Positions 26,851 to 35,343 of a stretch of 64,000 nt of DNA are shown here, piece after piece. Made by a program: the position numbers and the translations under genes. This stretch comes from Nitrospirales bacterium. GTDB lineage: Bacteria; Nitrospirota; Nitrospiria; Nitrospirales; UBA8639. The stretch covers positions 124,001-188,000 of the forward strand of contig JAJDBM010000058.1 of NCBI GenBank assembly GCA_029261355.1. Direction: 5' to 3'. Each line of letters begins with the position of its first letter. The stretch's first letter is position 1. The notes beneath the pieces are model-generated. The model did not search any database. It was not told the origin of the DNA and worked only from the letters and a program-made list of their open reading frames with translations.

Positions 26851-27097
26851 AGGAGGTACTCCTTTATTTCGATAATAATTAATTATTGTGTAATGTCAGG
26901 AGCTTAACAAGCAGGGAGGATGGGAGCAAGTGCTGTCTAGAATAGTGTCTTTATAGGTCCTCTAGATTAGCATACCCTAGTGAGCATGACAGGGAATGAG
27001 ATGACGTACAACGTAGGGGACAAGATTTTCCCCTTAGATCTCTGTTGTCATCAAAGGGAGATATTTTCGTCTCGAAAAAACGAAGGGGGTCGAAGGT

Positions 27098-27274
27098 TTA
27101 TTTTTTCGTCGTTTGAAGTGCGGCGGCTTCAGGAGAAATGCTCACCGGATCAATAGAAATTGATGTTGGAGTTTTGACCTGCCTTGAAGACTGCACGTTG
27201 GTTGCAGCTTCAATAAGAGGCAAAGAGGTTTGAGCTTGAATATTGGCAGCGTTTAAAGCGGCAAGACCATCCAT
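27098..27274 (-). CDS. Small protein, resembling the putative motility protein family (YjfB-like)
   Basis: A 58-residue reading frame starts at ATG 27274 with a GGAGA SD six bases upstream and ends at a TAA at 27098. The start MDGLAALNAANIQAQTSLPL recalls the short YjfB-like 'putative motility protein' family (MD-x-x-A, then amphipathic helix). The later VSISPEAAALQ resembles the segment found in FlgM and other flagellar small proteins. No flagellar gene is in the window, so the link is weak. Composition (Ala, Gln, Ser, Thr; almost no Cys, Trp or Tyr) and the SD make a real gene likely. Confidence 0.55.
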   Translation of the reverse strand: MDGLAALNAANIQAQTSLPLIEAATNVQSSRQVKTPTSISIDPVSISPEAAALQTTKK

Positions 27275-27550
27275 GGTGAGTCTCCTTGTTTCAGGTTTTA
27301 TAATTTGTGATGTCTTGAGGGGGTTATCGGTGTATTTGGCGTACGGCTTGACGGTTCAATGCTCTTCATTCTTGTGAGATATCGTTCGTTTGTCCCTATT
27401 TCACTGATCCTTCTGCATGCAATATATTCTTGAAAAAGAACGTGCAGTAATCTTACCTATTATTTCTCTGAGTCCTCCTGTAATACTCGCCTGTTATTTT
27501 TTAGATCAATTTACGGAAGAAGTAAGTAGTCGTGTAGAAGAGTGGAGCCC
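27275..27550. other. Intergenic region, no gene seen
   Basis: About 275 bases between the 58-residue small gene and the SET-domain gene, both leftward. It is AT-rich and should hold the small gene's promoter. No hairpin with a T-run or open frame with an SD was found. Confidence 0.4.
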
Positions 27551-27988
27551 TTAGAGGAATTGGCGACATTTTTTATTATGGCACGTGCATGGTCTCAAGC
27601 CCTCGTGATGCGTTTCTCCATAGTTGCAGGTGAGTTCTTCCCCTGCCTGGATACGGCGTAAGGTATAAAACTCAGCTCGTTCACCAAAAATTCGAATATA
27701 GGTATTCGGTGCACAGGAATGATTGATATATCGAAACCCATGTTTCTGTTTGGCGGCATCAATGGCTTTATTATTATTGACCTCGACAATAGCGATGTGA
27801 CGTTGAATTTTGGCTCGTCGTCGGGCTTCTCGCCGGCTGATTTTTTCGCCTTCAAATTCACCAATTTTTCTTCGTGCTGGGAGTGCTTCTGCCGCAAAGA
27901 GACCTTTCCCATTGATGGGACTGGGTTGAACAATCATTTTTCTGGGCCAGTAACGTGGCGGAGTGGAGGCAGGTGTACGTGAAGGCAT
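27551..27988 (-). CDS. SET-domain protein-lysine methyltransferase
   Basis: The 145-residue protein is a compact SET domain. PINGKGLFAAEALPARRKIGEFEGE opens the SAM-binding fold, GFRYINHSCAPNTYI is the NHSC core, AGEELTCNYGE closes the pseudoknot with the catalytic Tyr, and CTCHNKKCRQFL is a post-SET zinc-binding Cys cluster. It would methylate lysine on an unknown protein. SET proteins are typical of eukaryotes but also occur in bacteria, where they modify chaperonins, ribosomal or chromatin-like proteins. It stands alone, next to the methyltransferase gene (57 bases). Confidence 0.85.
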   Translation of the reverse strand: MPSRTPASTPPRYWPRKMIVQPSPINGKGLFAAEALPARRKIGEFEGEKISRREARRRAKIQRHIAIVEVNNNKAIDAAKQKHGFRYINHSCAPNTYIRIFGERAEFYTLRRIQAGEELTCNYGETHHEGLRPCTCHNKKCRQFL

Positions 27989-28045
27989 GGTGCTAGAGGA
28001 GGATGGTAGAAAAGAGAAATTCTATTGTAACGTGTTACGAATTTC

Positions 28046-29056
28046 TTATTTGATTCCAATGACCATTGAGTCAGGGCCAATGAGGTGTTCGACTCGTGTT
28101 TCGCGAAACCCAGCTTCCCTTAACCAGCCAGTACAGTCTGCGCCTGAATAATCAAATCCTCCCGGGAGTTCGATCAACATGTTCAGACTCATAAGGAGGC
28201 CAAATGCATTGGTTCGCCGATCGTCGTCAATCAATGTTTCAAAAATGATCAAGGCGCCATTGTTAGGTAAGGCTTCATAGGCTTTGGCAATGAGTTGCTT
28301 TTTCTCTTCAAGGTTCCAGTCATGTAGGATGTGTCCCATGCTCAGCACGTCTGCATTCGGTAACGGGTTTTTAAAAAAGTCACCTGATATAAATCGTAGG
28401 CGCTCAGATAGTCCAAAGGAACGAATGTATTCTTCAAAGACTGGCCCGGTTGGGGGGAGATCGAATCCGCCGCCAGAAATGTGGGGATGGGCTAATGCTA
28501 CTTGGGAAACGAGTCCACCTTGTGCTGCCCCAATGTCAAAATATGTCTTGTATTCTTCCCACGGGAATTTTTTCGCAATGGCTAGATTACCACCCATACT
28601 GATGCCGGTCATTGATTGGAGAAATCCTTTGAGCTTATCCGGATCGCTGTATAATTTGCCAAAAAAGTCTCCACCTTCTTTGGTTTCGTTTTGCGGCAGT
28701 CCGGTGCGAAGGCCTTCGGTGAGTGATCCCCAATAGCGATAGAGGCGGGCATTGGCCATTTCTAAGAATCCTCCGATGTAGGAGGTCTTTGCTTTATCAA
28801 GATAGAGATCTGTCTCAGCCGTATTTGAGTATTGCCCATCTTGTCGCTCGAGCATTCCAAGCGCAACGAGGGAGTCGAAGAAGTCTCGCGCACTCCGCTT
28901 GTGTAGTCCCAGTCGTTCTCTCAATGTATCTGCATCAAGTGGTTGTCGAGCAAGTTCAGAGAACACGTCTAGCTCAACGGCACTCAGTAGAGTTTTGGAA
29001 CCCCAAAAGGCCATGCCCAGTTGCATGATGTTCGATGGAGAGGGTTGAGGGCTCAT
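28046..29056 (-). CDS. SAM-dependent O-methyltransferase (acetylserotonin-type) with winged-helix N-terminus
   Basis: The 336-residue protein has a dimerisation winged helix ([39 protein letters not shown]) and a class I methyltransferase domain: motif [19 protein letters not shown], a loop with [17 protein letters not shown] and [19 protein letters not shown]. This is the layout of O-methyltransferase family 2. A paralogue is at 59769-60845. It is the last gene of the leftward run that starts with citrate synthase and begins 21 bases after the preceding gene, so it is probably in that operon. The substrate is unknown. Confidence 0.85.
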   Translation of the reverse strand: MSPQPSPSNIMQLGMAFWGSKTLLSAVELDVFSELARQPLDADTLRERLGLHKRSARDFFDSLVALGMLERQDGQYSNTAETDLYLDKAKTSYIGGFLEMANARLYRYWGSLTEGLRTGLPQNETKEGGDFFGKLYSDPDKLKGFLQSMTGISMGGNLAIAKKFPWEEYKTYFDIGAAQGGLVSQVALAHPHISGGGFDLPPTGPVFEEYIRSFGLSERLRFISGDFFKNPLPNADVLSMGHILHDWNLEEKKQLIAKAYEALPNNGALIIFETLIDDDRRTNAFGLLMSLNMLIELPGGFDYSGADCTGWLREAGFRETRVEHLIGPDSMVIGIK

Positions 29057-29077
29057 TGTGCGGTTCCCTTGTCTTTT

Positions 29078-29509
29078 TTAATCTCCGCCAGCAAATGAGT
29101 CTTCTTCATATTCCTCAATGATTTCCTCAGTTTCCATGCCAAGTCCGGCTTGAAACGATTGCCGAATGTTGAGCACATGTTCATGAGATGGCGTGTTGAG
29201 AATGTCGTTAGAAAAATGTTCGAGGAATTGATTGCAGAGTTTGAGTCCTTGCTGAAAAAACTCAGGTAACGGTCCTTCTGTGACCTGTTGCCACGTAATG
29301 TAGATGAGGAATTCTTGGAAATAGCGTGTTTGAGGCAAGTTTTTACCAAATTCCTGTAAGGCTTTATAGGCACGAGTGGCTTCTGGGCCTTGAACAGAGG
29401 AGAAGGTTTCTTCTGCTTCAAGGATATCATCTTCAAGCTCTCCGAGCTCTCCTTGATTTTCAGCTTGTTGGAGTGCTTGTCGTGCTGCGACGGCTGGGTC
29501 AAAATTCAT
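29078..29509 (-). CDS. Acidic helical protein of unknown function
   Basis: I do not recognise this 143-residue protein. It is strongly acidic at both ends (LGELEDDILEAEE and EEIIEEYEEDSFAGGD) with a helical middle rich in Phe, Gln and Leu (FFQQGLKLCNQFLEHF). No signal peptide or membrane helix is present. A lysine-rich reverse frame of similar length (29053-29502) overlaps it out of phase; this one is preferred for its normal composition and for a start in line with the operon. It lies between the HdrB-like and methyltransferase genes and may be an accessory of the respiratory complex. Confidence 0.72.
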   Translation of the reverse strand: MNFDPAVAARQALQQAENQGELGELEDDILEAEETFSSVQGPEATRAYKALQEFGKNLPQTRYFQEFLIYITWQQVTEGPLPEFFQQGLKLCNQFLEHFSNDILNTPSHEHVLNIRQSFQAGLGMETEEIIEEYEEDSFAGGD

Positions 29510-29574
29510 ACGATGAATTCCTTCATCTTGTGGAAGAAAAATCGATAGTTTACGAGGGCCATATTAAATCAGAT

Positions 29575-30465
29575 TTAAGAAGATAGCACACTCGTGAGTT
29601 TTTGTAACACAGGTTCAGTGTCCACCAAATTTCGGTTGAGTCCCAGGGATGTTGGATCCATATTCATGGCGAGACCTAGGAGTTGTGGAAGGTGGAGGAT
29701 CGGGAGATCAATCGATGTGTTGTGTTGATTGGCGGCTTTGGCTTGCATGCCATCCAAGTTTAGGTGGCAGAGTGGGCAAGGCGTGACCATAATGTCAGCT
29801 CCATGAGCTTTGGCATCCGTCGTATGTGTCGCCACCATCGTCAGGGAGTTGGGTTCATTAATCGTCAGAATTGGAAATCCGCAACATCGACTCTTGCCTG
29901 GAAAATCTACGACCTCAGCTCCTAGGATTTCAATGACACGTTCCAAGGCCTTTGGACGATCAGGATGATCATCAAATTCTAGAGCTTCAGTGGGACGTTG
30001 AAGATAGCATCCATAGAATGGGGCGGCGCGTAGTCCCGTCAATGGTCGTTTAATGTAGCGTTTGAGTTGTTCTTCTCCGACATCTTCTAACAAGATCCAC
30101 ACAAAATGACGAATGCTCGTCGTACCTCGGTACTGGAGACCTTCTTCACCTAATAGCTGATTGATTTCAGACAAGTACTGTTTATCCGTGGTCATTCGGT
30201 AATTGGCCTGACTCATCACACCCTGACATGTCGAGCAGATGGTCATGATGGGCAAGTTTTGTTGTTCTGCCAGTGCGAAGGTGCGTGCATTCAAGACGTC
30301 ACCCAATCGTCGATTTTTTTCTTGGAGAACTCCTGCTCCGGTGCATGAGGCCGTGGTCATTTCTTCAAGTTCAATGCCTATTTGGGGATACACCTGCATG
30401 ACGGATTGATAAAGCTCGGGACAGGCGCCTTTTGAGACGCAGCCTGGGAAGAAGGCATATTTCAT
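29575..30465 (-). CDS. HdrB/SdhE-like CCG-domain subunit of succinate dehydrogenase
   Basis: The 296-residue protein has the CCG-domain layout: an N-terminal FFPGCVSKGACPELYQ block with CSTCQG, and a C-terminal CCG signature SRCCGFPILT with PCPLCHLNL. In HdrB and in subunit SdhE of type E succinate dehydrogenase these Cys bind an unusual iron-sulfur centre. SdhE-type subunits replace the usual cytochrome b anchors. The first CCG motif is incomplete here, as CSTCQG appears without a matching CCG. The gene overlaps sdhB by four bases, implying translational coupling. Confidence 0.85.
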   Translation of the reverse strand: MKYAFFPGCVSKGACPELYQSVMQVYPQIGIELEEMTTASCTGAGVLQEKNRRLGDVLNARTFALAEQQNLPIMTICSTCQGVMSQANYRMTTDKQYLSEINQLLGEEGLQYRGTTSIRHFVWILLEDVGEEQLKRYIKRPLTGLRAAPFYGCYLQRPTEALEFDDHPDRPKALERVIEILGAEVVDFPGKSRCCGFPILTINEPNSLTMVATHTTDAKAHGADIMVTPCPLCHLNLDGMQAKAANQHNTSIDLPILHLPQLLGLAMNMDPTSLGLNRNLVDTEPVLQKLTSVLSS

Positions 30466-31421
30466 GGTTGTTTCCTCATACGTGTAAAGAGACGCTTGAT
30501 TTGATCAATGCCCGGAACCGCTCGGTGAAACGGACCTGAAGGGGGAATTCTCTGATGGCGGAATGACTGAATCGCCACAGGAATCAGTCCAAGTAAACGG
30601 CGCCAATTTTGAAATCCAAATGTTCGAATCGCTAACATGGGTTCATCGAGTATGCCTTTATCCTCGATCAAGTCGGCAAAGACTTCAGCATGACGTGAGC
30701 CGCAGGTAGAAGGGACGGATTCGTTCATGCCTTGTTCTCGTAAGGCCATAATGCGATCCATCGGACCAACGCCTTTGGGGCAGACCTGGATACATTCCAT
30801 GCAACGAGTGCAATCCCACATCCCCGAAGGTTGGTTGAGGACTTGTAACCGTTGAGTGGTCGCAGCATCACGAGGGTCCGCGACAAACCGATAGGCTTTT
30901 GCCAGAGCGGCCGGTCCGACAAATGTCGAATCGACTTCCAGGACCGTACAGTCGGAGACGCACACGCCACACATGATGCAAGACATCACACCGGATAAAT
31001 GACTCATAGTCTCAGCTGGGGCGAGATGTTCGGCTGTTGGGGGAGGGGCTGCTGGTTGTAGCCATGGCTGAATTTGGCGAATCTTATCCCAAAACGGCGC
31101 CATGTCGGTAATGAGATCTTTAATGACCGGCATGTTGTTCATGGGTTCGACTTGAATCGTGCTGCCTTCCTGAGTGGCAGAGAGAATTTTGGTTTTGCAG
31201 GCTAAGGCGGCATGGCCATTAATGCGCATTCCACATGATCCACAGATCGCCCCGCGACATGAACAGCGAAGTGCAAGCGAATCATCCAGTGTTTCTCGAA
31301 TTTTAATGAGACCATCAAGGACGCTATCCGATGGGGCGAGCTCCAGCTCGTATTCTTGAAAAAAGGGAGCAGGAGATTTCTGCTCAGGGTTGAAGCGGCG
31401 AATGCGAAGGGTGGTATTCAT
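30462..31421 (-). CDS. sdhB: Succinate dehydrogenase/fumarate reductase iron-sulfur subunit
   Basis: The 319-residue protein carries a [2Fe-2S] site (Cys55, Cys60, Cys63, Cys75 in CRGAICGSCGM..AALAC) and two further cluster motifs, CIMCGVCVSDC and CTRCMECIQVCPKGVG, for the [4Fe-4S] and [3Fe-4S] centres. It passes electrons from SdhA to the next subunit. It is longer than the usual ~240 residues, with an extra tail of about 60 residues (about 260-319). The four-base overlap with the next gene couples it to the HdrB-like subunit. Electrons probably go to quinone, but the membrane partner is not encoded here. Confidence 0.92.
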   Translation of the reverse strand: MNTTLRIRRFNPEQKSPAPFFQEYELELAPSDSVLDGLIKIRETLDDSLALRCSCRGAICGSCGMRINGHAALACKTKILSATQEGSTIQVEPMNNMPVIKDLITDMAPFWDKIRQIQPWLQPAAPPPTAEHLAPAETMSHLSGVMSCIMCGVCVSDCTVLEVDSTFVGPAALAKAYRFVADPRDAATTQRLQVLNQPSGMWDCTRCMECIQVCPKGVGPMDRIMALREQGMNESVPSTCGSRHAEVFADLIEDKGILDEPMLAIRTFGFQNWRRLLGLIPVAIQSFRHQRIPPSGPFHRAVPGIDQIKRLFTRMRKQP

Positions 31422-31503
31422 ATGAAAAAGTATACAGGTAAAAGGTAGGGAGGGTTATTTGACAAGAGCCACACAACTTACCTTTCACCTTGAATTCCTC
31501 ATG

Positions 31504-33219
31504 TTAATAGACCCGTGTTTGTGGTTTCCACTGTGTGATACGAACGGGAAGGTAGTCTATCTCAGGTGAGCCATTGGCCGAATGGTAGAGCAAGATATGT
31601 CGAAGCCAATCCTCATCATCTCGGTTGAGATAATCCGTTCGAAAGTGTGCCCCGCGACTTTCTTGACGTGTTAGGGCTCCTGCAATAATGGTTTCGGCGC
31701 AATCCAGCATGAAGCCTAATTCAAGCGTATTCACGAGTCCTGTATTAAACACGTGACCCTTGTCTGTGATTCCAACCGTTAGCCAACGATCCTTAAGAGC
31801 GTGAATGACCTGCCGAGCGGTGCGCATGCCTTCCTCTTCGCGAAAGACGGAAAGATGGCGGTTCATGGTCTGCCCCATCTCGAGTCGAATGCGAGCGATG
31901 GTGTCATCGTGGCTTGGTCGGCGGAGGATCGAGGAGACAAGGTCATGGTCCACGTCGACCAGCGCTTCAGAAATCTTTGGATCGTTGAGTGTTTTGGCAT
32001 ATTCGGCTGCACAGGCTCCAGCACGTCGTCCAAATACCACCGTATCGAGAAGGGAATTTGCGCCAAGTCGGTTGCCGCCATGTAGGCTGACGCAGGCCGT
32101 TTCACCAGCGGCAAAGAGGCCAAGTAAGCCTTTCCATTCTTTGTTGATATCCCAACACCGTCCATCAATGTCTGTTTTTATCCCACCCATCTGATAATGC
32201 ATGCCTGGACGAATTGGAATAGGTTCCTCGGCGAGATCAATATTCGCGAACGTTTTAGCTTCTTCATTTATCTGACGAAGTCGATCATTGATCACTGTTT
32301 TGCCAAGATGTCGGCAATCTAATAAGACACATCCGTTAATGTCTCGTCCTTCATTAATCTCAAGCTGCTCCGCACGCGAGACGACATCGCGGGAGGCGAG
32401 CTCCATCATATTGGGGGCGTACCGTTCCATAAATCGGTCACCCTCACTGTTTAACAAATATGCGCCTTCTCCTCGTGCCGCTTCGCTAATAAGTAGGCCT
32501 TTTCCTTTGAGAGTCGTCGGGTGATATTGAACCATTTCCATATCCATCAAGGGGGCTCCGGCTCGATACGCCAGTGACATACCATCCCCCGTACAGATCA
32601 AGGCGTTGGTGCTGGGTTCGTAGACTCGACCTAAGCCGCCTGATGCGAGAATGACCGCTTTGGCTTTGAATAAGGCAAAATTTCCAGTTCGAATTTCAAA
32701 AGCGATGACTCCAGCGCATCGACCGTGATCATCTTTGACTGTGGAGGTGACAAACCATTCTTCGTAGATTGGGAGTTTTGCTTGGAGGATTTGTTCGAAG
32801 AGCACATGCAGCATGGCTTGTCCAGTAAAATCGGAGACAAAGAACGTTCTTGCGCGTTTTTGTCCACCAAAACGACGAGTGCCCAAACGCCCCTCTTCAT
32901 TGCGATTAAAAATGACTCCCATATGTTCCAAGGCAATAATGTCGTCTCCCGCTTCCTTTGCTAAGACTTCAATAGCATCTTGGTCGCCAAGATAGTCGCT
33001 TCCTTTAACCGTTTCGAACGCATGGTCCTCCCACTTGTCACCTCTGTCTGTGAGGGCCGCGTTGATTCCGCCTTGTGCGGCATTCGAATGACTCCGAACT
33101 GGATGTACTTTTGTCAGGATCGCGACGGTCGCGCCTTGTTGATATGCAGCTAACGCCGCACGCATGCCTGCTAGGCCAGCTCCAACGACGAGGACGTCAT
33201 ATGTATGAACCGTGCTCAT
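31504..33219 (-). CDS. sdhA: Succinate dehydrogenase/fumarate reductase flavoprotein subunit
   Basis: This is the FAD subunit that oxidises succinate to fumarate (or the reverse). It has the dinucleotide fold VVGAGLAGMRAALAA at the N-terminus, His44 in RSHSNAAQGGINAAL at the place of covalent FAD attachment, YHPTTL, and the substrate-binding HGGNRLGANSLLDTVVFG region. Its 571 residues match the family. It sits 60 bases after citrate synthase and 82 before sdhB in the leftward run, so the three are probably co-transcribed. Direction (succinate oxidation or fumarate reduction) cannot be read from sequence. Confidence 0.94.
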   Translation of the reverse strand: MSTVHTYDVLVVGAGLAGMRAALAAYQQGATVAILTKVHPVRSHSNAAQGGINAALTDRGDKWEDHAFETVKGSDYLGDQDAIEVLAKEAGDDIIALEHMGVIFNRNEEGRLGTRRFGGQKRARTFFVSDFTGQAMLHVLFEQILQAKLPIYEEWFVTSTVKDDHGRCAGVIAFEIRTGNFALFKAKAVILASGGLGRVYEPSTNALICTGDGMSLAYRAGAPLMDMEMVQYHPTTLKGKGLLISEAARGEGAYLLNSEGDRFMERYAPNMMELASRDVVSRAEQLEINEGRDINGCVLLDCRHLGKTVINDRLRQINEEAKTFANIDLAEEPIPIRPGMHYQMGGIKTDIDGRCWDINKEWKGLLGLFAAGETACVSLHGGNRLGANSLLDTVVFGRRAGACAAEYAKTLNDPKISEALVDVDHDLVSSILRRPSHDDTIARIRLEMGQTMNRHLSVFREEEGMRTARQVIHALKDRWLTVGITDKGHVFNTGLVNTLELGFMLDCAETIIAGALTRQESRGAHFRTDYLNRDDEDWLRHILLYHSANGSPEIDYLPVRITQWKPQTRVY

Positions 33220-33279
33220 AAATGTGTGGGAAAACGAAAGCCCAAAAGACGAAACCTTCGACCTTTGAGAGTTAATACG

Positions 33280-34431
33280 TTAGGTGGTAGAGGACGAGGG
33301 GCCTCGTATTTCGATTGGTTCATACGGACGATTATGTGGACCTTCATAAATTTGATCGGGGCGAAAGAGATGGTTGTGCTGATACTGTTCAAAGCAGTGG
33401 GCAAGCCATCCTGCAACCCGGGCCATCGCGAATATCGGTGTGAACATGTCTGTTTCAAGGCCCATTTGATGGTAGATGATACCAGAATAAAAATCTACAT
33501 TCGGGCGAATGCCTTTGTGTCCAACGCGTTGTTCCATTTCTTGTTCAACTGCACGCGCAACGGTGAGTAAAGAATTAGGCTTTTGGTCTTTGTTTATTTG
33601 TTGTGCAAGTGCCTGTAGGATAAGCGCGCGTGGGTCTTTCACTTTATACACGCGATGACCGAATCCCATGATTTTTTCTTTGTTTGTGAGTTTTTTATCA
33701 AGAAATGAGGCAACCTGTTCAACCGAGCCGATTGTCTCAAGCATATGAATGACGGCTTCGTTCGCACCTCCATGGAGTGGACCCTTGAGCGTTCCAATGG
33801 CCGACGAGATTACCGTGTAAGGGTCGGCAAGTGTGGAGGCGGTTACTAATCCACTAAAGGTTGAGGCATTCATGGTGTGTTCGGCGTGCAGGATGAGACT
33901 GGTGTCAAATATTTTTGCAACCGCAGGGTCAGGCTTTTTCTCAAAGAGCATGTAAAAGAAATTTTCGGAATAGGACAAGTTATCGTTTGGCTGAATGTGC
34001 TCATCCCCATGACGAAGACGAGCAAAAGCCGCTACCATCGTTGGGAGTTTGGCTAATAACCGAATGGCTGCCCAGTATCGAGCTTCAGGATCACGGACCT
34101 CGAGTGGCGGGTAAAACATACCTAGTGCCGCCACCGCGGCTTGAATCGCATCCATGGGGTGTCCATCCTCAGGTAGGCATTTCATGAGATCTGTGATGCG
34201 ATACTTAATCCGTCGGTGAGTCAGAAGATCATCTTCAAATTGTCGAAGGGCAGATGAGGTGGGAAGTTCATTGAACAAGAGAAGGTAGGCTGTTTCTAAA
34301 AAAGTGCCATGAGCGGCGAGTTCTTCTATACGAATGCCCCGATATTCTAGAATGCCCTGTTGGCCATCTACTGAACTGATAAAGGATTTTGTTGCCACCA
34401 CTCCAGCTAGTCCTGGGAAAAAGTCTCTCAT
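33280..34431 (-). CDS. gltA: Citrate synthase
   Basis: The enzyme condenses acetyl-CoA and oxaloacetate. Catalytic regions are visible: the His in LHAEHTMNASTFSGLV, GPLHGGANEAVIHML, GFGHRVYKVKDPRA and VDFYSGIIYHQMG. At 383 residues it is the short (non-allosteric) type seen in many Gram-positive and thermophilic bacteria, which also includes 2-methylcitrate synthases; context with succinate dehydrogenase favours citrate synthase. It is first in the leftward run and divergent from the His-rich protein gene. Confidence 0.93.
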   Translation of the reverse strand: MRDFFPGLAGVVATKSFISSVDGQQGILEYRGIRIEELAAHGTFLETAYLLLFNELPTSSALRQFEDDLLTHRRIKYRITDLMKCLPEDGHPMDAIQAAVAALGMFYPPLEVRDPEARYWAAIRLLAKLPTMVAAFARLRHGDEHIQPNDNLSYSENFFYMLFEKKPDPAVAKIFDTSLILHAEHTMNASTFSGLVTASTLADPYTVISSAIGTLKGPLHGGANEAVIHMLETIGSVEQVASFLDKKLTNKEKIMGFGHRVYKVKDPRALILQALAQQINKDQKPNSLLTVARAVEQEMEQRVGHKGIRPNVDFYSGIIYHQMGLETDMFTPIFAMARVAGWLAHCFEQYQHNHLFRPDQIYEGPHNRPYEPIEIRGPSSSTT

Positions 34432-34660
34432 ATGTTTCTGTCCCTATTGTCTAGTCATGCGTGAAGTAGGACCATGGCATCTCTATAAGGCCTTAATGGG
34501 TTTTCATGTGTTTCTGTCAATTTGCATTTTGATTACTATGATCTCTTGCTGTCTTTTAGGCAAGCCCAACTCGTGAACCAAAACTGCTATACTGCAATAG
34601 ACCCTTAGTCTATCGATTATTAATATTGTATCTTACTTAATTGTCTGAAAGGAGTGTTCA

Positions 34661-35293
34661 ATGAGTACACAAATCGTAGGTGGTTATGTGATGAGATTGA
34701 CTCTGGCCTTGGCTGTGACCTGCCTGTCATGGGGGGTGGCTATGGCCGACGAAGGACACCATCACTCGAGTAAGGAAGAATCTCATCATTCTGGAGACAT
34801 GAAGAAACATTCTGGGTCGGCTCATGGTGGTATGCAACATCATACCTCAGTGTCTCCATTGGGTATGAAAAAGGCCTTAGGCTTAACCGACGAGCAAGTC
34901 AAAGCACTAGAGCCAGTGGACTCTGGATATCGCAAGATGATGATCAAGAATGGAGCTGATCTTCGTGTTGCCATGATTGACCTAGGGACATTGCTGGATC
35001 AACAAGAAACAGATCGTGCGGCAGTCAGTCAAACAGTCGATGAGATTGGTGGGTTACAAAAACAATTGATGATGTTTCGCGTTGATACCTTGTTTAAGCT
35101 CAAGGATATTTTGACGCCTAACCAGTATCAACAATTTCGTGCTCAGTTGAAAAACCAAATGAGCCGTGGCTCGGGTAGTGGATCGCATGGGATGGGCAGT
35201 ATGTCGGACCATGGGTCAATGGGCAAGCATGGTTATGGGAAAGGACATTCGGAAGGTTATGGCCATGGAAAAGATTTAAAACATGGGCATTGA
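34661..35293 (+). CDS. His-rich periplasmic protein, Spy/CpxP-like
   Basis: A signal peptide (LTLALAVTCLSWGVAMA) precedes a His-rich stretch (EGHHHSSKEESHHSGDM), a helical core with ALGLTDEQVKALEPVDSGYRKMMIKNGADLRVAMIDL and ILTPNQYQQFRAQLKN, and a long Gly/His/Ser/Met tail. The core has the helical pattern of Spy/CpxP and 'heavy-metal sensor' proteins (LT-x-EQ motif repeated near the end). The His-rich ends suggest binding of zinc, copper or nickel. AAAGGAG lies before the ATG. It is divergent from citrate synthase and followed by a broken metallo-hydrolase gene. Confidence 0.75.
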   Translation: MSTQIVGGYVMRLTLALAVTCLSWGVAMADEGHHHSSKEESHHSGDMKKHSGSAHGGMQHHTSVSPLGMKKALGLTDEQVKALEPVDSGYRKMMIKNGADLRVAMIDLGTLLDQQETDRAAVSQTVDEIGGLQKQLMMFRVDTLFKLKDILTPNQYQQFRAQLKNQMSRGSGSGSHGMGSMSDHGSMGKHGYGKGHSEGYGHGKDLKHGH

Positions 35294-35343
35294 CTGGTCT
35301 AATCTGATTAGTGTTGTAGTCCAATTGAATGACATGGTTCTGT

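Noticed and set aside
29053-29502. A 149-codon leftward frame overlapping 29078-29509
   Set aside because: It is extremely Lys-rich and Ser-rich, lies out of phase with a better-composed frame, and runs into the methyltransferase start.
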